Assembly: GCF_014635725.1 (NCBI RefSeq)
Contig: NZ_BMDJ01000001.1
Span: 310,001 to 374,000 of the forward strand
Length of the DNA stretch: 64,000 nt
From: Pedobacter mendelii
Lineage (GTDB): Bacteria; Bacteroidota; Bacteroidia; Sphingobacteriales; Sphingobacteriaceae
Direction of reading: 5' to 3'
A program made the position numbers and the translations under genes. Position 1 is the stretch's first letter, and each line of letters opens with the position of its first letter. Shown here in pieces: positions 1 through 8,057 of this stretch. The notes under the pieces were generated by a model, which saw nothing but the letters and a program-made list of their open reading frames with translations, did no database searches and was not told the origin of the DNA.

Positions 1-1567
1 TTTGTATATTTTGATGCTGCAAATCGCAAAGGAGCCGAAAAACAGATAAATCGGAGCGTGAATAATTATAGGCAGATGCCATACGTGGAACAATCCGTTT
101 ATTTAGCCTTTTTGACCTCAGAATTACTTCATCACCTTGGACTGAAAGCATTATATCATCGAGTGTGAGTGGATCAGCAGATGTATCAAAATTTAGAATC
201 GATAATTGTTTACTATAAACCAATTTACGCCGATTGATATTATCTACATTGGTTTCGACCATGTATGCAACATCAAAAAATAATATATCAGGGTTTGCAG
301 ATTGTTCTAAATTGGAAATATTATTGCAATGCTGATAAACTTTATGGTTAGCCATCGTAAAACGCCCGCTGAGGGCATTGGCTGTACTTCCACCAGTTTG
401 GTCTACACAAATTAAATCATCTGCAACAGACATAAGCATACTAAAGGAATTTGGGATAGTAGCTGGTTTATCTGATAAATGGATACCCAATTTCTCTAAA
501 CGAATAACCTCTTTTGAACTAAAACCAGCTGGTTTGAATAATTTTTTAAAATTATCTTTCACCTTATCTGTTAAATCCTCCTTCTTTTTGTTTTGTTTTC
601 CATAAAATTGAGCAATAAAATCATCTTCGCCACCAGCTTGCTCTAATTCATCATAACCTATTCCCATTTCAGGATCTAAAGCCAATGATAAGGGAACTTC
701 CTTCTGTTCAAATTTTTTCATGAATTTATTTATAAACTGCTTCAGTGCATCGCGACCATCAATTGGTAAAATGTGCTGCATTAAATTTATTAAGCCTGGT
801 ATGCCATGAAGTAATTTTTCATCAATTCCACCAGAAATTACCTCACGCTCGGCTATCAAATACTTTGGAAAATCTACATGCGAAACCAGACCAATTCTTT
901 GAAAATAATCATCTCCAATAATATTCGGGTCAGAGTTACTTAATAGCAGTTGTAAAGAGAGCATATCTTCTAATAGAGAAAATACTTCATCTATTCTTTC
1001 AGCAGAGATATTTAACCTTTCAATTAACTCATTAACATTTATTGGCTTTAAACATTTTTCTAAAATTTCGATAACAAAATCGTCTTTATCAATTTCTGCC
1101 AATTCAAATAAACCATCAGTACAGGCTATATATCGAATACTTGTTGTAGTAAAGTAATAGCTGCTGTTGGTAAAAAGCAAACAATTATTTTTCAACAAGT
1201 CTTTTAAAGAAAATGTTAAGGTATTTTTATAAGGCCAATCAATAAATTCATGAACAATTTGTTGCTCTTTAACAACCACTTGTAACTCTGTATTATTAAA
1301 AGCCTTATTTAATATGCTAAAGCCTGCAAAAGTTCCGTATGGTGTTGACCGAAATTTCGCCCTGTTAAAATATTTCCATATTGTAAAAAGTACCTTTGGA
1401 GGAAGTGAATTCAATTCTTCTGCTTTTACATCCCTAATTGTTTCATAAAAGGCATCTGAAGAAATCGAAATAGCAACTTTCAATTCTTCCCAACACTCAA
1501 ATAGCGAAGATTTGTAAGAAAACTTAGGGGTTCTGAAAACGACATCCGGATATATTTTTACTTTCAT
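1..1567 (-). CDS. Lantibiotic dehydratase (LanB-type) N-terminal part, truncated by the window edge
   Basis: This minus-strand reading frame starts at ATG 1565-1567 and stays open for 522 codons to position 1, so the 3' part lies outside the window. The N-terminus reads FRTPKFS near residue 11, and the LanB signature KFRSTPYGTFAG follows at about residues 71-82. Near the left edge SKRLNKRIVPRMASAYNYS and LSVFRLLCDLQ match the 'viPR...HN...lyRFLCdLQ' block of this family. LanB proteins use glutamyl-tRNA to dehydrate Ser/Thr of precursor peptides. Bacteroidota members are usually near 1000 residues with a C-terminal elimination domain, which cannot be seen here. No precursor, cyclase or transporter for it is visible inside the window, so they should lie to the left. 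No convincing TAnnTTTG box was found upstream. The family call is firm; the substrate is unknown. Confidence 0.9.
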   Translation of the reverse strand, partial: MKVKIYPDVVFRTPKFSYKSSLFECWEELKVAISISSDAFYETIRDVKAEELNSLPPKVLFTIWKYFNRAKFRSTPYGTFAGFSILNKAFNNTELQVVVKEQQIVHEFIDWPYKNTLTFSLKDLLKNNCLLFTNSSYYFTTTSIRYIACTDGLFELAEIDKDDFVIEILEKCLKPINVNELIERLNISAERIDEVFSLLEDMLSLQLLLSNSDPNIIGDDYFQRIGLVSHVDFPKYLIAEREVISGGIDEKLLHGIPGLINLMQHILPIDGRDALKQFINKFMKKFEQKEVPLSLALDPEMGIGYDELEQAGGEDDFIAQFYGKQNKKKEDLTDKVKDNFKKLFKPAGFSSKEVIRLEKLGIHLSDKPATIPNSFSMLMSVADDLICVDQTGGSTANALSGRFTMANHKVYQHCNNISNLEQSANPDILFFDVAYMVETNVDNINRRKLVYSKQLSILNFDTSADPLTLDDIMLSVQGDEVILRSKRLNKRIVPRMASAYNYSRSDLSVFRLLCDLQHQNIQ

Positions 1568-1663
1568 GAAAGGAATTGATAATCGAAAATTACAAAGATT
1601 AATTTAATACACAGAATTTAACATCTTAAAATTGAATTGTTAATTTTTAAAAATTTACAAAAA

Positions 1664-1696
1664 CTAAAAAGCCTTGCAAATTTTCATTACAAGGCT
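1664..1696 (-). terminator. Rho-independent terminator of the OmpA-like gene
   Basis: On the minus strand AGCCTTG (1690-1696) pairs with CAAGGCT (1670-1676), followed by a T-run at 1666-1669. It lies about 20 bases after the stop codon of the OmpA-like gene and upstream of the lanB start, so it separates the two genes. Confidence 0.75.
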
Positions 1697-1716
1697 CAAC
1701 ATATATTATCGTTAAA

Positions 1717-2556
1717 TTACTTAATCAAATTATACAATTCATCCAACTTTGGAGAAAGTACAATTTCAATTCTTCTGTTTTTACTTCTGCCATCATTACC
1801 AGTATTTGGCCCGAGAGGCTGGAATTCTCCTTTACCAGTGGCCGTCATACGCACACTTTCTACTTTTTCGGTTTCCGTTAAATAACGAACAACTGATGTA
1901 GAGCGCAGTACACTTAAGTCCCAGTTATCTTTAATTTGACCAAGATTATTTACTTTCTGATTATCAGTATGCCCTTCTACAGCAATGTTAATTTCAGGTT
2001 GTTCTTTTAAAACTTTTGCCAATTGCGCAAGTGCTTTCTTCCCGTTTTCATCAATAACTATGCTTCCTGATGGAAATAACAATTTATCCATTAACGAAAC
2101 ATATACCTTACCGTTTTTAATATCTACTGTTAAGCCACTTTTGGTAAAACCCAATAAGGCTTGTTGCAACTTCTCTTTTAATTGATTTGTAGCTTCATCA
2201 CGTTTACGCAAAACCTCTTCTACTTCTTTCAAACGTTTTTCTCTGGCAGCTAAATCGCCAGATAGTTTAGTTATTTCTGTAGAACTGTTATTTTTAAGTT
2301 TACTGTAATTTGCATTTACATCATTAAACCTGGTTTGCAAATCACGCAGATCTTCTGCCATCAAAGAAGTATCTTTCTTTAACTTTTTGGCTTCATCTTC
2401 AAGGTTTTCAATTTTTATTTGACCCTCATTGAAAGCTGTATACAAAGAATCTTTAGTTCCCAATAAAGCTTTATACTTTTTTGGAGATAGAATAACGCAG
2501 GATGTAAGTGTTGAAGCGAAAAGAAAAATTGCAAAAGCTAGAAAGATATTCTTCAT
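1717..2556 (-). CDS. OmpA family peptidoglycan-associated lipoprotein
   Basis: The protein probably anchors the outer membrane to peptidoglycan. The preferred start is the internal Met at 2556, because it gives a lipoprotein signal MKNIFLAFAIFLFASTLTSC with the modified cysteine at residue 20; the longer frame from 2613 would translate through an upstream tandem repeat. A Lys/Glu-rich coiled-coil spans about residues 40-130. It is followed by an OmpA C-terminal domain with FPSGSIVIDENGKKAL, NIAVEGHTDN, LSVLRSTSVVRYL and GRSKNRRIEIVL, which contains the peptidoglycan-binding Asp and Arg positions of the family. The length (279 residues) fits OmpA/MotB-like lipoproteins with a coiled coil. It is a single gene with its own terminator. 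Confidence 0.9.
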   Translation of the reverse strand: MKNIFLAFAIFLFASTLTSCVILSPKKYKALLGTKDSLYTAFNEGQIKIENLEDEAKKLKKDTSLMAEDLRDLQTRFNDVNANYSKLKNNSSTEITKLSGDLAAREKRLKEVEEVLRKRDEATNQLKEKLQQALLGFTKSGLTVDIKNGKVYVSLMDKLLFPSGSIVIDENGKKALAQLAKVLKEQPEINIAVEGHTDNQKVNNLGQIKDNWDLSVLRSTSVVRYLTETEKVESVRMTATGKGEFQPLGPNTGNDGRSKNRRIEIVLSPKLDELYNLIK

Positions 2557-2564
2557 TTTTTTTA

Positions 2565-2627
2565 GTGTCAAGATTTTAGTATCAAGTATCGAGATTTTAG
2601 TATCAGGTATCAAGATTTTAGTATTGA
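2565..2627. repeat. Three imperfect 21-bp tandem repeats upstream of the OmpA-like gene
   Basis: Three adjacent units (2565-2585, 2586-2606, 2607-2627) share the core 'gtatcaagattttagtat'. They sit directly upstream of the lipoprotein start and would form its leader or promoter region. A related string, 'agtattaagtag...agtatcaag', occurs at about 55399-55428 before dnaG, which suggests a dispersed simple-sequence family. Confidence 0.8.
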
Positions 2628-2684
2628 GATATGGTTAATTGTGTACTTAGCTACAGTTCATTTATACAGTTAATAATTTTACGA

Positions 2685-3347
2685 CTAAACATTTATTGCA
2701 TTTCGTAAAAATACAACTAATGGTTGTACTGTATTGAAAGAAGTTATCAACTTATTAATGAGTGTAGGTTTAAAAAATTCTTCATCATCCAGTTTCATAG
2801 ATGCTTCGAAACTTTTTAGTTTTAAATACTCAATATTTGGATCAGCAGGATCATATCCCTTTGGAGCATTTTTTAAGGCATCACCAGCACCGAAAATAAA
2901 ATTCTTTTTAAATTCGCTATTGTTAATTATAACTTTGAAGTCGTCAATATTATAATCGATTTCCTGGCGGATTAATTTAACATGAGGTCCTTCGGGCATC
3001 CAGTAGCCGCCTGCTATAAAACTTTTGCCAGGCTGGATATGTAAATAATAACCTGGCTCATTTCCACCTTTACTTTTTGAAGAAAACCACATACCAAAGT
3101 TATTCTTATAAGGATCCTTATTTTTACTAAAACGTACATCGCGATAAATTCGCATTATGCATTTTTTAGGATCAAGTTCGGAAGAAATTAGCGGATCAAT
3201 TTTGGAAAGTTCTGGAATAATTGCACTTACCAGTTCAAGAACATCTGCCCTGGCTTCCTCGTATTTTGGCTTATGCTCAGCAAACCATTCTCTGTTATTA
3301 TTTTCTGCAATATTCCTAATAAAAACGAGTGTATCTTTTTTTAACAT
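2685..3347 (-). CDS. DUF2461 (TIGR02453 family) protein
   Basis: This is a 220-residue cytoplasmic protein. The N-terminus MLKKDTLVFIRNIAENNNREWFAEHKPKYEEA is the usual DUF2461 opening ('FL..L..NN.reWF..nk..Ye.a'). It is followed by the conserved RIYRDVRFSKNKDPYKNNFGM block and GYYLHIQPGKSFIAGGYW. The length is normal for the family. Its biochemical role is unknown. It has no signal peptide or membrane segment. It is transcribed in the same direction as its neighbours, but gaps of 71 bases to the lipoprotein gene and 45 bases to the DUF983 gene give no firm operon evidence. Confidence 0.88.
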   Translation of the reverse strand: MLKKDTLVFIRNIAENNNREWFAEHKPKYEEARADVLELVSAIIPELSKIDPLISSELDPKKCIMRIYRDVRFSKNKDPYKNNFGMWFSSKSKGGNEPGYYLHIQPGKSFIAGGYWMPEGPHVKLIRQEIDYNIDDFKVIINNSEFKKNFIFGAGDALKNAPKGYDPADPNIEYLKLKSFEASMKLDDEEFFKPTLINKLITSFNTVQPLVVFLRNAINV

Positions 3348-3392
3348 GTGCTCATTGGTAATTTTAATACAAAGTATTAATAAATTTATCCG

Positions 3393-3791
3393 TTAAGGAT
3401 TATCATAATAAGGCTTATATTTTATATTAGGCGACAGGATATGAAGTAATATAATCCTGGAGTACCTATAATTGAAGGGAGATAATATAAAGCATCCAGC
3501 AAAAATCACAATCAAATAAGTCCAAAATGTGTTGTCTTCTAATGGCCCTACTAACAAATAGATAATGAAGCTAACAATCAGCATTTCTACCACATTCATT
3601 GCATAGCTAACATACATGGCTGCGTAAAAATAGCCTGGTTCTATTTCTATTCTTTGTCCACAACGAGAACAAACTTCTTTGGTGTGCTGAATGTTAAAAC
3701 CATACATGCTACCTGTAAAAACATCTCCCCTGCGGCAATGCGGACATTTTGCATGAACAATTGCATACAGCTTAGAAGTTTTTTCAGCCAT
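3393..3791 (-). CDS. DUF983 membrane protein with zinc-ribbon-like cysteines
   Basis: A 132-residue protein with two cysteine pairs near the N-terminus (AKCPHCRRGDVF and EVCSRCGQ) forming a zinc-ribbon-like head, then EPGYFYAAMYVSYA and two to three membrane segments. This arrangement is typical of DUF983 proteins, which often sit beside cytochrome oxidase genes. The function is not established. It begins 2 bases after the stop of the upstream small membrane protein gene, which suggests co-transcription with the tail of the respiratory block. Confidence 0.85.
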   Translation of the reverse strand: MAEKTSKLYAIVHAKCPHCRRGDVFTGSMYGFNIQHTKEVCSRCGQRIEIEPGYFYAAMYVSYAMNVVEMLIVSFIIYLLVGPLEDNTFWTYLIVIFAGCFILSPFNYRYSRIILLHILSPNIKYKPYYDNP

Positions 3792-3793
3792 AT

Positions 3794-4066
3794 TTAATTC
3801 AGATTAATTCTATCTGATTTCATATTGAGGTGAACATTCCTTTTACGATATTTTTTATACCAAAGTATACCTACTGCAGTAAACAGAAGATATGGAATTG
3901 CTAAAAGATACAACACGCCGGTGTTTAAGCCTGCAGCCTGAGTATTACCATTCTTTACACCTTGCTCGGCATTGATGGTACACATTGCACATTGTGCATT
4001 AACTTTCGGAGAAATTGTAAAAATTAAGGCAAATACAACTAAGATAAAAAATGCTTTTTTCTTCAT
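3794..4066 (-). CDS. Small exported membrane protein with CAMC motif
   Basis: A 90-residue protein with an N-terminal signal (MKKKAFFILVVFALIFTISPKVNAQ) followed directly by a CAMCTINAEQG motif, a central linker and one membrane segment (about residues 49-68), ending in a basic tail (WYKKYRKRN). The CxxC after the cleavage site could bind metal or be redox active, but I do not recognise a characterised family. It lies between DUF420 and DUF983 genes at the end of the cytochrome oxidase block, which hints at a role in oxidase assembly; that is inference from context. Confidence 0.75.
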   Translation of the reverse strand: MKKKAFFILVVFALIFTISPKVNAQCAMCTINAEQGVKNGNTQAAGLNTGVLYLLAIPYLLFTAVGILWYKKYRKRNVHLNMKSDRINLN

Positions 4067-4151
4067 CAGAACAAATATAATGATAAACCAAGTTAAGGAT
4101 TTAAAAATTGTGTCATAAAAACACCAAATAATATTTATCCACTAAATTATT

Positions 4152-4694
4152 TTAATATTGATAATAAGGCGATATCATTAAATAAACAACTACTCCTGTA
4201 ATTGCTACATATAACCACAACGGAAATGTAATTCTTGCTATTTTTTTATGTTTGTCAAACTTTTCTGCCAGTGCCCTAACATAGGTTACTAAAACAAGTG
4301 GAATAATTGCAATTGATAGAAGAATATGTGTAAGTAGTATAAAAAAGTATAAGTATTTAACAAAACCATCACCCCCAAATTTTGTTGATGGAGTTGTCAT
4401 GTGATATGCGATGTACATAACTAAAAATAATAAAGAACAGCCAATAGCCATTTTCATTAAATTTTGATGAAGTTGAACTTTACCATTTTTAATTGCCCTA
4501 ACAGCTACAATAAGTAAAACAGCAGTTATCCCATTAATTGTTGCATAAATTGGAGGCAAAAAGGGTAACGGACTTACATCTACACCTAAATCCTTTAATT
4601 TCACCATAAATAGCACGGCTACAGCCACAGGTATAAAAATAGATAATACAATTATCCAGATATTATATTTTTTTTCTATTGAGTTATTTTCCAT
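4152..4694 (-). CDS. DUF420 (CtaM-like) membrane protein
   Basis: A 180-residue integral membrane protein with about five hydrophobic helices. Features include SPLPFLPPIYATINGITAVL, a central HQNLMKMAIGCSLLFLVMYIAYH stretch read here only in part, and late histidines in LLTHILLSIAIIPLV. This fits DUF420, whose Firmicutes member CtaM is needed for maturation of aa3-type oxidase. Gene context at the end of the oxidase subunit genes agrees with an assembly role. It begins 44 bases downstream of the SCO gene stop. The family is likely; the exact job in this organism is inferred. Confidence 0.85.
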   Translation of the reverse strand: MENNSIEKKYNIWIIVLSIFIPVAVAVLFMVKLKDLGVDVSPLPFLPPIYATINGITAVLLIVAVRAIKNGKVQLHQNLMKMAIGCSLLFLVMYIAYHMTTPSTKFGGDGFVKYLYFFILLTHILLSIAIIPLVLVTYVRALAEKFDKHKKIARITFPLWLYVAITGVVVYLMISPYYQY

Positions 4695-4738
4695 GAGATA
4701 CCAATTTACCAGGGATTTATTGTTTGGAGCAAATTAAA

Positions 4739-5437
4739 TTATCTACCATCTTTAAGATTTCTTAGATCTTCAGCAACCAGCACTTTTATTTCATCATCAA
4801 GCTTTGCTAAAGCATCTGCATTAGTTGCTTCGTAATAGCCTCTTATTCTATGTTGATTATCAAGCAAAACAATTTGATTGCCATAAAGAAACTTAGGTTT
4901 CCCGGCTTCCTTGTAATAAATCATATCAAGCAGTAAGCCTTGCCTAACGAAAGGATAAATATTCATACTATCACCACTTAAAATATCCCACTTACCAGAC
5001 TTTGCATTTAGCGTGTTGGCCAGCAATTTTAAAGAAGTTGGATTATCTTTAGGATCAACTGAAATGCTTAAGAAACGAATCAATGGATTTCTTTCGTATC
5101 CATCTGCAATCTTCTTAACATTCAAATTAACATCTTTTAATGGGCTTTCCAGATAAAATAGATTTAGAATAACAATTTTATTTTTTAAAGCTACCCAGTT
5201 TATGGTTTCGTTTTCCTGGTTTACCAAGCTAAAATCATTAACTATGTGGTAGATAGTATCAGGAATTTTTTTACCCTTTACAGAATGAAAAGTCTTTGCT
5301 ACAATCTTCTCTCCGAATATTGGAAGGCTCTTATAGCGGTTTTTTGCAAAATGTGGCAACAAGTAAAAAAACAAAAATCCCGGTATAGCCAATATGCTTA
5401 CCAGGATTAATGATTTTTTTATAGAGAATGATCTCAT
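4739..5437 (-). CDS. SCO1/SenC family protein lacking all cysteines
   Basis: The 232-residue protein has one N-terminal membrane anchor (about residues 9-28) and a thioredoxin-like SCO fold seen in IVILNLFYLESP, FLSISVDPKDNPTSLKLLAN, SGKWDILSGD and NQIVLLDNQHRIRGYY. In SCO copper chaperones the block after the first strand carries CxxxC and a later histidine binds copper. Here the matching stretch (residues 94-103) reads FYLESPLKDV, and the histidine position before IVLLD is not a histidine. No cysteine exists anywhere in the protein, so copper thiolate chemistry is impossible. Its start overlaps the end of the subunit IV gene by 4 bases (ATGA), so it is translated with the oxidase. It may act as a structural assembly factor; that is inference. 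Confidence 0.85.
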   Translation of the reverse strand: MRSFSIKKSLILVSILAIPGFLFFYLLPHFAKNRYKSLPIFGEKIVAKTFHSVKGKKIPDTIYHIVNDFSLVNQENETINWVALKNKIVILNLFYLESPLKDVNLNVKKIADGYERNPLIRFLSISVDPKDNPTSLKLLANTLNAKSGKWDILSGDSMNIYPFVRQGLLLDMIYYKEAGKPKFLYGNQIVLLDNQHRIRGYYEATNADALAKLDDEIKVLVAEDLRNLKDGR

Positions 5438-5790
5438 GAATGAGTTGCCATGTGTATGTTTAAAAACCCACCTTCAATAAGCATTAATACGATAAAGTAC
5501 ACGATAAAAATGAACGACACAGTTAGCGCTAATTGTAAGCCTAATTTCTCAAACTTTAAGTGCATAAAGTAAGCAACAATGTAAAATGCTTTTACTAAAG
5601 TTAAAGCTATGTATATGTAGTTACCCACATGTTGAGGTATATGGCCTCCTGGAATTGCCCAAAGTGCAATAATAAATTCTATAGCTGTAATTAGTGACAA
5701 AATACCAGCTACTTTCCAGATTTTTGATTTAGTCATTCCTGAATGATCATCGTGTTGGTGACCTTCGGCTGTATTAGAATGTTCTGACAT
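5434..5790 (-). CDS. Cytochrome c oxidase subunit IV family protein
   Basis: A 118-residue protein with a His-rich cytoplasmic head (HQHDDHSG) and three membrane helices. IWKVAGILSLITAIEFIIAL, YIALTLVKAFYIVAYFMHL and the final VLMLIEGG segment match the bacterial COX4/CyoD-like accessory subunit. It follows subunit III by 24 bases and overlaps the SCO gene by 4 bases. The role is stabilising the oxidase rather than catalysis. Confidence 0.88.
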   Translation of the reverse strand: MSEHSNTAEGHQHDDHSGMTKSKIWKVAGILSLITAIEFIIALWAIPGGHIPQHVGNYIYIALTLVKAFYIVAYFMHLKFEKLGLQLALTVSFIFIVYFIVLMLIEGGFLNIHMATHS

Positions 5791-5814
5791 GTTAAATATT
5801 TTTATAAATTAAAA

Positions 5815-6522
5815 TTAAACCAAATAGAAGAATGTAAATACAAACACCCAAACTAAATCTACAAAGTGCCAATATAAACCAACTTTTTCAACCATTAAGT
5901 AATGACCTCTTCTTTCGAAGGTACCATTAATAGTCATTACTAAAATGATTATATTAATCAAAACTCCGGTAAAAACGTGAAAACCGTGGAATCCTGTAAT
6001 GGTAAAAAACAAGTTAGAAAACTGTTGAGCAGATACCAAAGAAACCTTGCCTGTAAATAAATGATGCAATGTTTCTATAGGTGGGATTTTACCCCAACCA
6101 AATCCTTCATGAAAAAGGTGAGTCCATTCTAAAGCCTGACAGCCCAAAAACATAAAACCACCAATAATGGTTGCAATCATCCAACCAATAACTTCATTTT
6201 TAGCTCTACGGTGACCAGCTTCTACAGCCATTACCATAGTTACTGAACTTAAAATCAGAATAAAAGTCATAATACCCACAAAAACTAATGGAGCACCACT
6301 TTCTTTTAAACCAGGAATAGATTGGAAAACCAAATCCGGATCTGGCCATGCTGACTTAGAGAAGCGCTGAGCGCCATAATAGATCAACAAAGATGAAAAT
6401 GTAAAAGCATCTGATAAAAGGAAAAACCACATCATGATTTTACCATATTCTACCGACCAGGGCGAACGACCACCATTCCATGGCCCGGTTTTAACTTGAT
6501 CTAATTGTGATACTGAATTCAT
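5815..6522 (-). CDS. ctaE: Cytochrome c oxidase subunit III
   Basis: A 235-residue polytopic protein of the heme-copper oxidase subunit III family. Features include SPWSVEYGKIMMWFFLLSDA, ALEWTHLFHEGFGWG, FFTITGFHGFHVFTGVLIN and the final KVGLYWHFVDLVWVFVF, the usual C-terminal hallmark of subunit III. Length and helix number are normal for the short bacterial form. It lies in a tight run of genes, 30 bases downstream of a second subunit III-type gene, so the oxidase has two subunit III-like polypeptides. Confidence 0.92.
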   Translation of the reverse strand: MNSVSQLDQVKTGPWNGGRSPWSVEYGKIMMWFFLLSDAFTFSSLLIYYGAQRFSKSAWPDPDLVFQSIPGLKESGAPLVFVGIMTFILILSSVTMVMAVEAGHRRAKNEVIGWMIATIIGGFMFLGCQALEWTHLFHEGFGWGKIPPIETLHHLFTGKVSLVSAQQFSNLFFTITGFHGFHVFTGVLINIIILVMTINGTFERRGHYLMVEKVGLYWHFVDLVWVFVFTFFYLV

Positions 6523-6552
6523 TGCAAATAGTATAATAGTTTGTTAACAAAT

Positions 6553-7119
6553 TTAACGGTTCAAAAGTAAAAAAACATACAGATATATCCATAATATATC
6601 TATAAAATGCCAAAAAATAGAAGTAATTTCCATACGAAACTTATTTTTTGCCAAAGGAATATTTTTGTAGCTACCTGATAAGCTACTGGTTATAAAGCCT
6701 AAACCTGCAATAATGTGAAATAAGTGCATTAAAGGTACAACGTAGATAAAGGATATTGCCGCATTGTTTCCAACCATTGTTGCACCAGTTTTAACCATAC
6801 TGCCCCAAGCTACAAATTGCATAAAGCCAAAAGCGAAGGCTAAGATAACCGTTAACCATAGCATTTTTCGCTGTAAACCAAAGTTTAACTTTTTTAATGC
6901 TCTCGATGCAAGCGTTAGTGTTACACTACTTGCAATGATTAATAACGTACTGTAAATAAAAGCATCAGGTAAAACTAAGCCATGCCCCTTTCCTTTCGAA
7001 GCTGCAAAAACCAGATAGTAGCTAGTAAATCCTCCAAACATGATGGTAGATGATACTACGAAAAGCCATACAATAAACTTCTTAGGCTTTGGGTCGAATA
7101 TATCTTGTGTATTTTCCAT
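6553..7119 (-). CDS. Second heme-copper oxidase subunit III-type protein
   Basis: About 188 residues and five membrane helices. FDPKPKKFIVWLFVVSSTIMFG, read here in part, and ITSIFWHFIDILWIYLYVFL show the subunit III fold, but the protein is shorter than the neighbouring ctaE and lacks its long loop. Two starts are possible: Met at 7131, only 6 bases after the heme O synthase stop, or Met at 7119, which leaves 18 bases for ribosome binding and is preferred. Paired subunit III genes are common in Bacteroidota oxidase operons. Confidence 0.85.
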   Translation of the reverse strand: MENTQDIFDPKPKKFIVWLFVVSSTIMFGGFTSYYLVFAASKGKGHGLVLPDAFIYSTLLIIASSVTLTLASRALKKLNFGLQRKMLWLTVILAFAFGFMQFVAWGSMVKTGATMVGNNAAISFIYVVPLMHLFHIIAGLGFITSSLSGSYKNIPLAKNKFRMEITSIFWHFIDILWIYLYVFLLLNR

Positions 7120-7137
7120 TGATAAAACCATAAATAA

Positions 7138-8046
7138 TTATTTTGCTATAAAATCAAACATTAATACCAACTGTACAGCAGGTATGTAAAAAAACGAACA
7201 GAACATAACTTTCTTGGCATCTATCAGTTCTCTGTTCATAAGAAGTTTAAATGCCAACCAGCTAAATACAGCACCCGCAATTATTGATAAACCTGTTATA
7301 TAATAACCTCCAAAGCCATAAAAAGTTGGCAGCAAACTAACCGGAATTAAAATCAATGTACTTACAAACGTAAATATTGCAGATGTTTTATCTCTTTTTT
7401 TTGTGGGTAACAATCTAAATCCTGCTTTCTTATAATCATCATCCAAAACCCATGCAATAGCCCAAAAATGAGGAAATTGCCATACAAACTGAATAAGAAA
7501 TAAAATTACGGCTATCTTATAATCAATATCTAAAAATAAATCTGCTTTTAAGCTACCAAAGGCAGCCAAATAACCAATTAGTGGTGGCAATGCGCCTGGT
7601 ATTGCACCAACAAAAACGGCTATCGGTGATTTTCTCTTTAATGGTGTATAAACAAAAGCATAAAGCAAAATAGAAAACACAGATAATAATCCGGTTTCAA
7701 GATTCAATTGCCCTAAAAGCCATGTACCTAAAAATGCCATAAAAACACCTAATACCAACCCCTGACCTGTAGTCATTCTACCAGCAGGCATTGGACGATC
7801 TTTGGTTCGACTCATCAATTTATCCAAATCGACTTCTATAATTTCATTAAAACAATTCGCTGCAGCAGTAACTAAAAATCCTCCCGCTATCAAAATAAGC
7901 CAGTTACTCCAATCAATTGATGGAATATGTCCTCGGCCTATCTGCATTTTCTGGCCAATTAAAAACGAAATCGACGCAGAGAACACTACCGTAAAGGACA
8001 GTCTGAATTTAATGAGCTTAGAAAAATCTGAAAAAAATTGTTTCAA
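7138..8046 (-). CDS. ctaB: Heme O synthase (protoheme IX farnesyltransferase)
   Basis: This integral membrane UbiA-family prenyltransferase adds a farnesyl group to heme B to make heme O. The aspartate-rich signature is present as NCFNEIIEVDLDKLMSRTKD followed by RPMPAGRM, and the second motif as WQFPHFWAIAWVLDDDYKKA. About nine membrane helices and 302 residues are normal. It is followed 18 bases later by the second subunit III gene and lies 11 bases downstream of heme A synthase, so both heme A biosynthetic steps are encoded inside the oxidase operon. Confidence 0.95.
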   Translation of the reverse strand: MKQFFSDFSKLIKFRLSFTVVFSASISFLIGQKMQIGRGHIPSIDWSNWLILIAGGFLVTAAANCFNEIIEVDLDKLMSRTKDRPMPAGRMTTGQGLVLGVFMAFLGTWLLGQLNLETGLLSVFSILLYAFVYTPLKRKSPIAVFVGAIPGALPPLIGYLAAFGSLKADLFLDIDYKIAVILFLIQFVWQFPHFWAIAWVLDDDYKKAGFRLLPTKKRDKTSAIFTFVSTLILIPVSLLPTFYGFGGYYITGLSIIAGAVFSWLAFKLLMNRELIDAKKVMFCSFFYIPAVQLVLMFDFIAK

Positions 8047-8057
8047 CTTTTTTATTA

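Noticed and set aside
378..605. 75-codon plus-strand ORF
   Set aside because: It lies antisense inside the clear LanB reading frame; shadow ORF.
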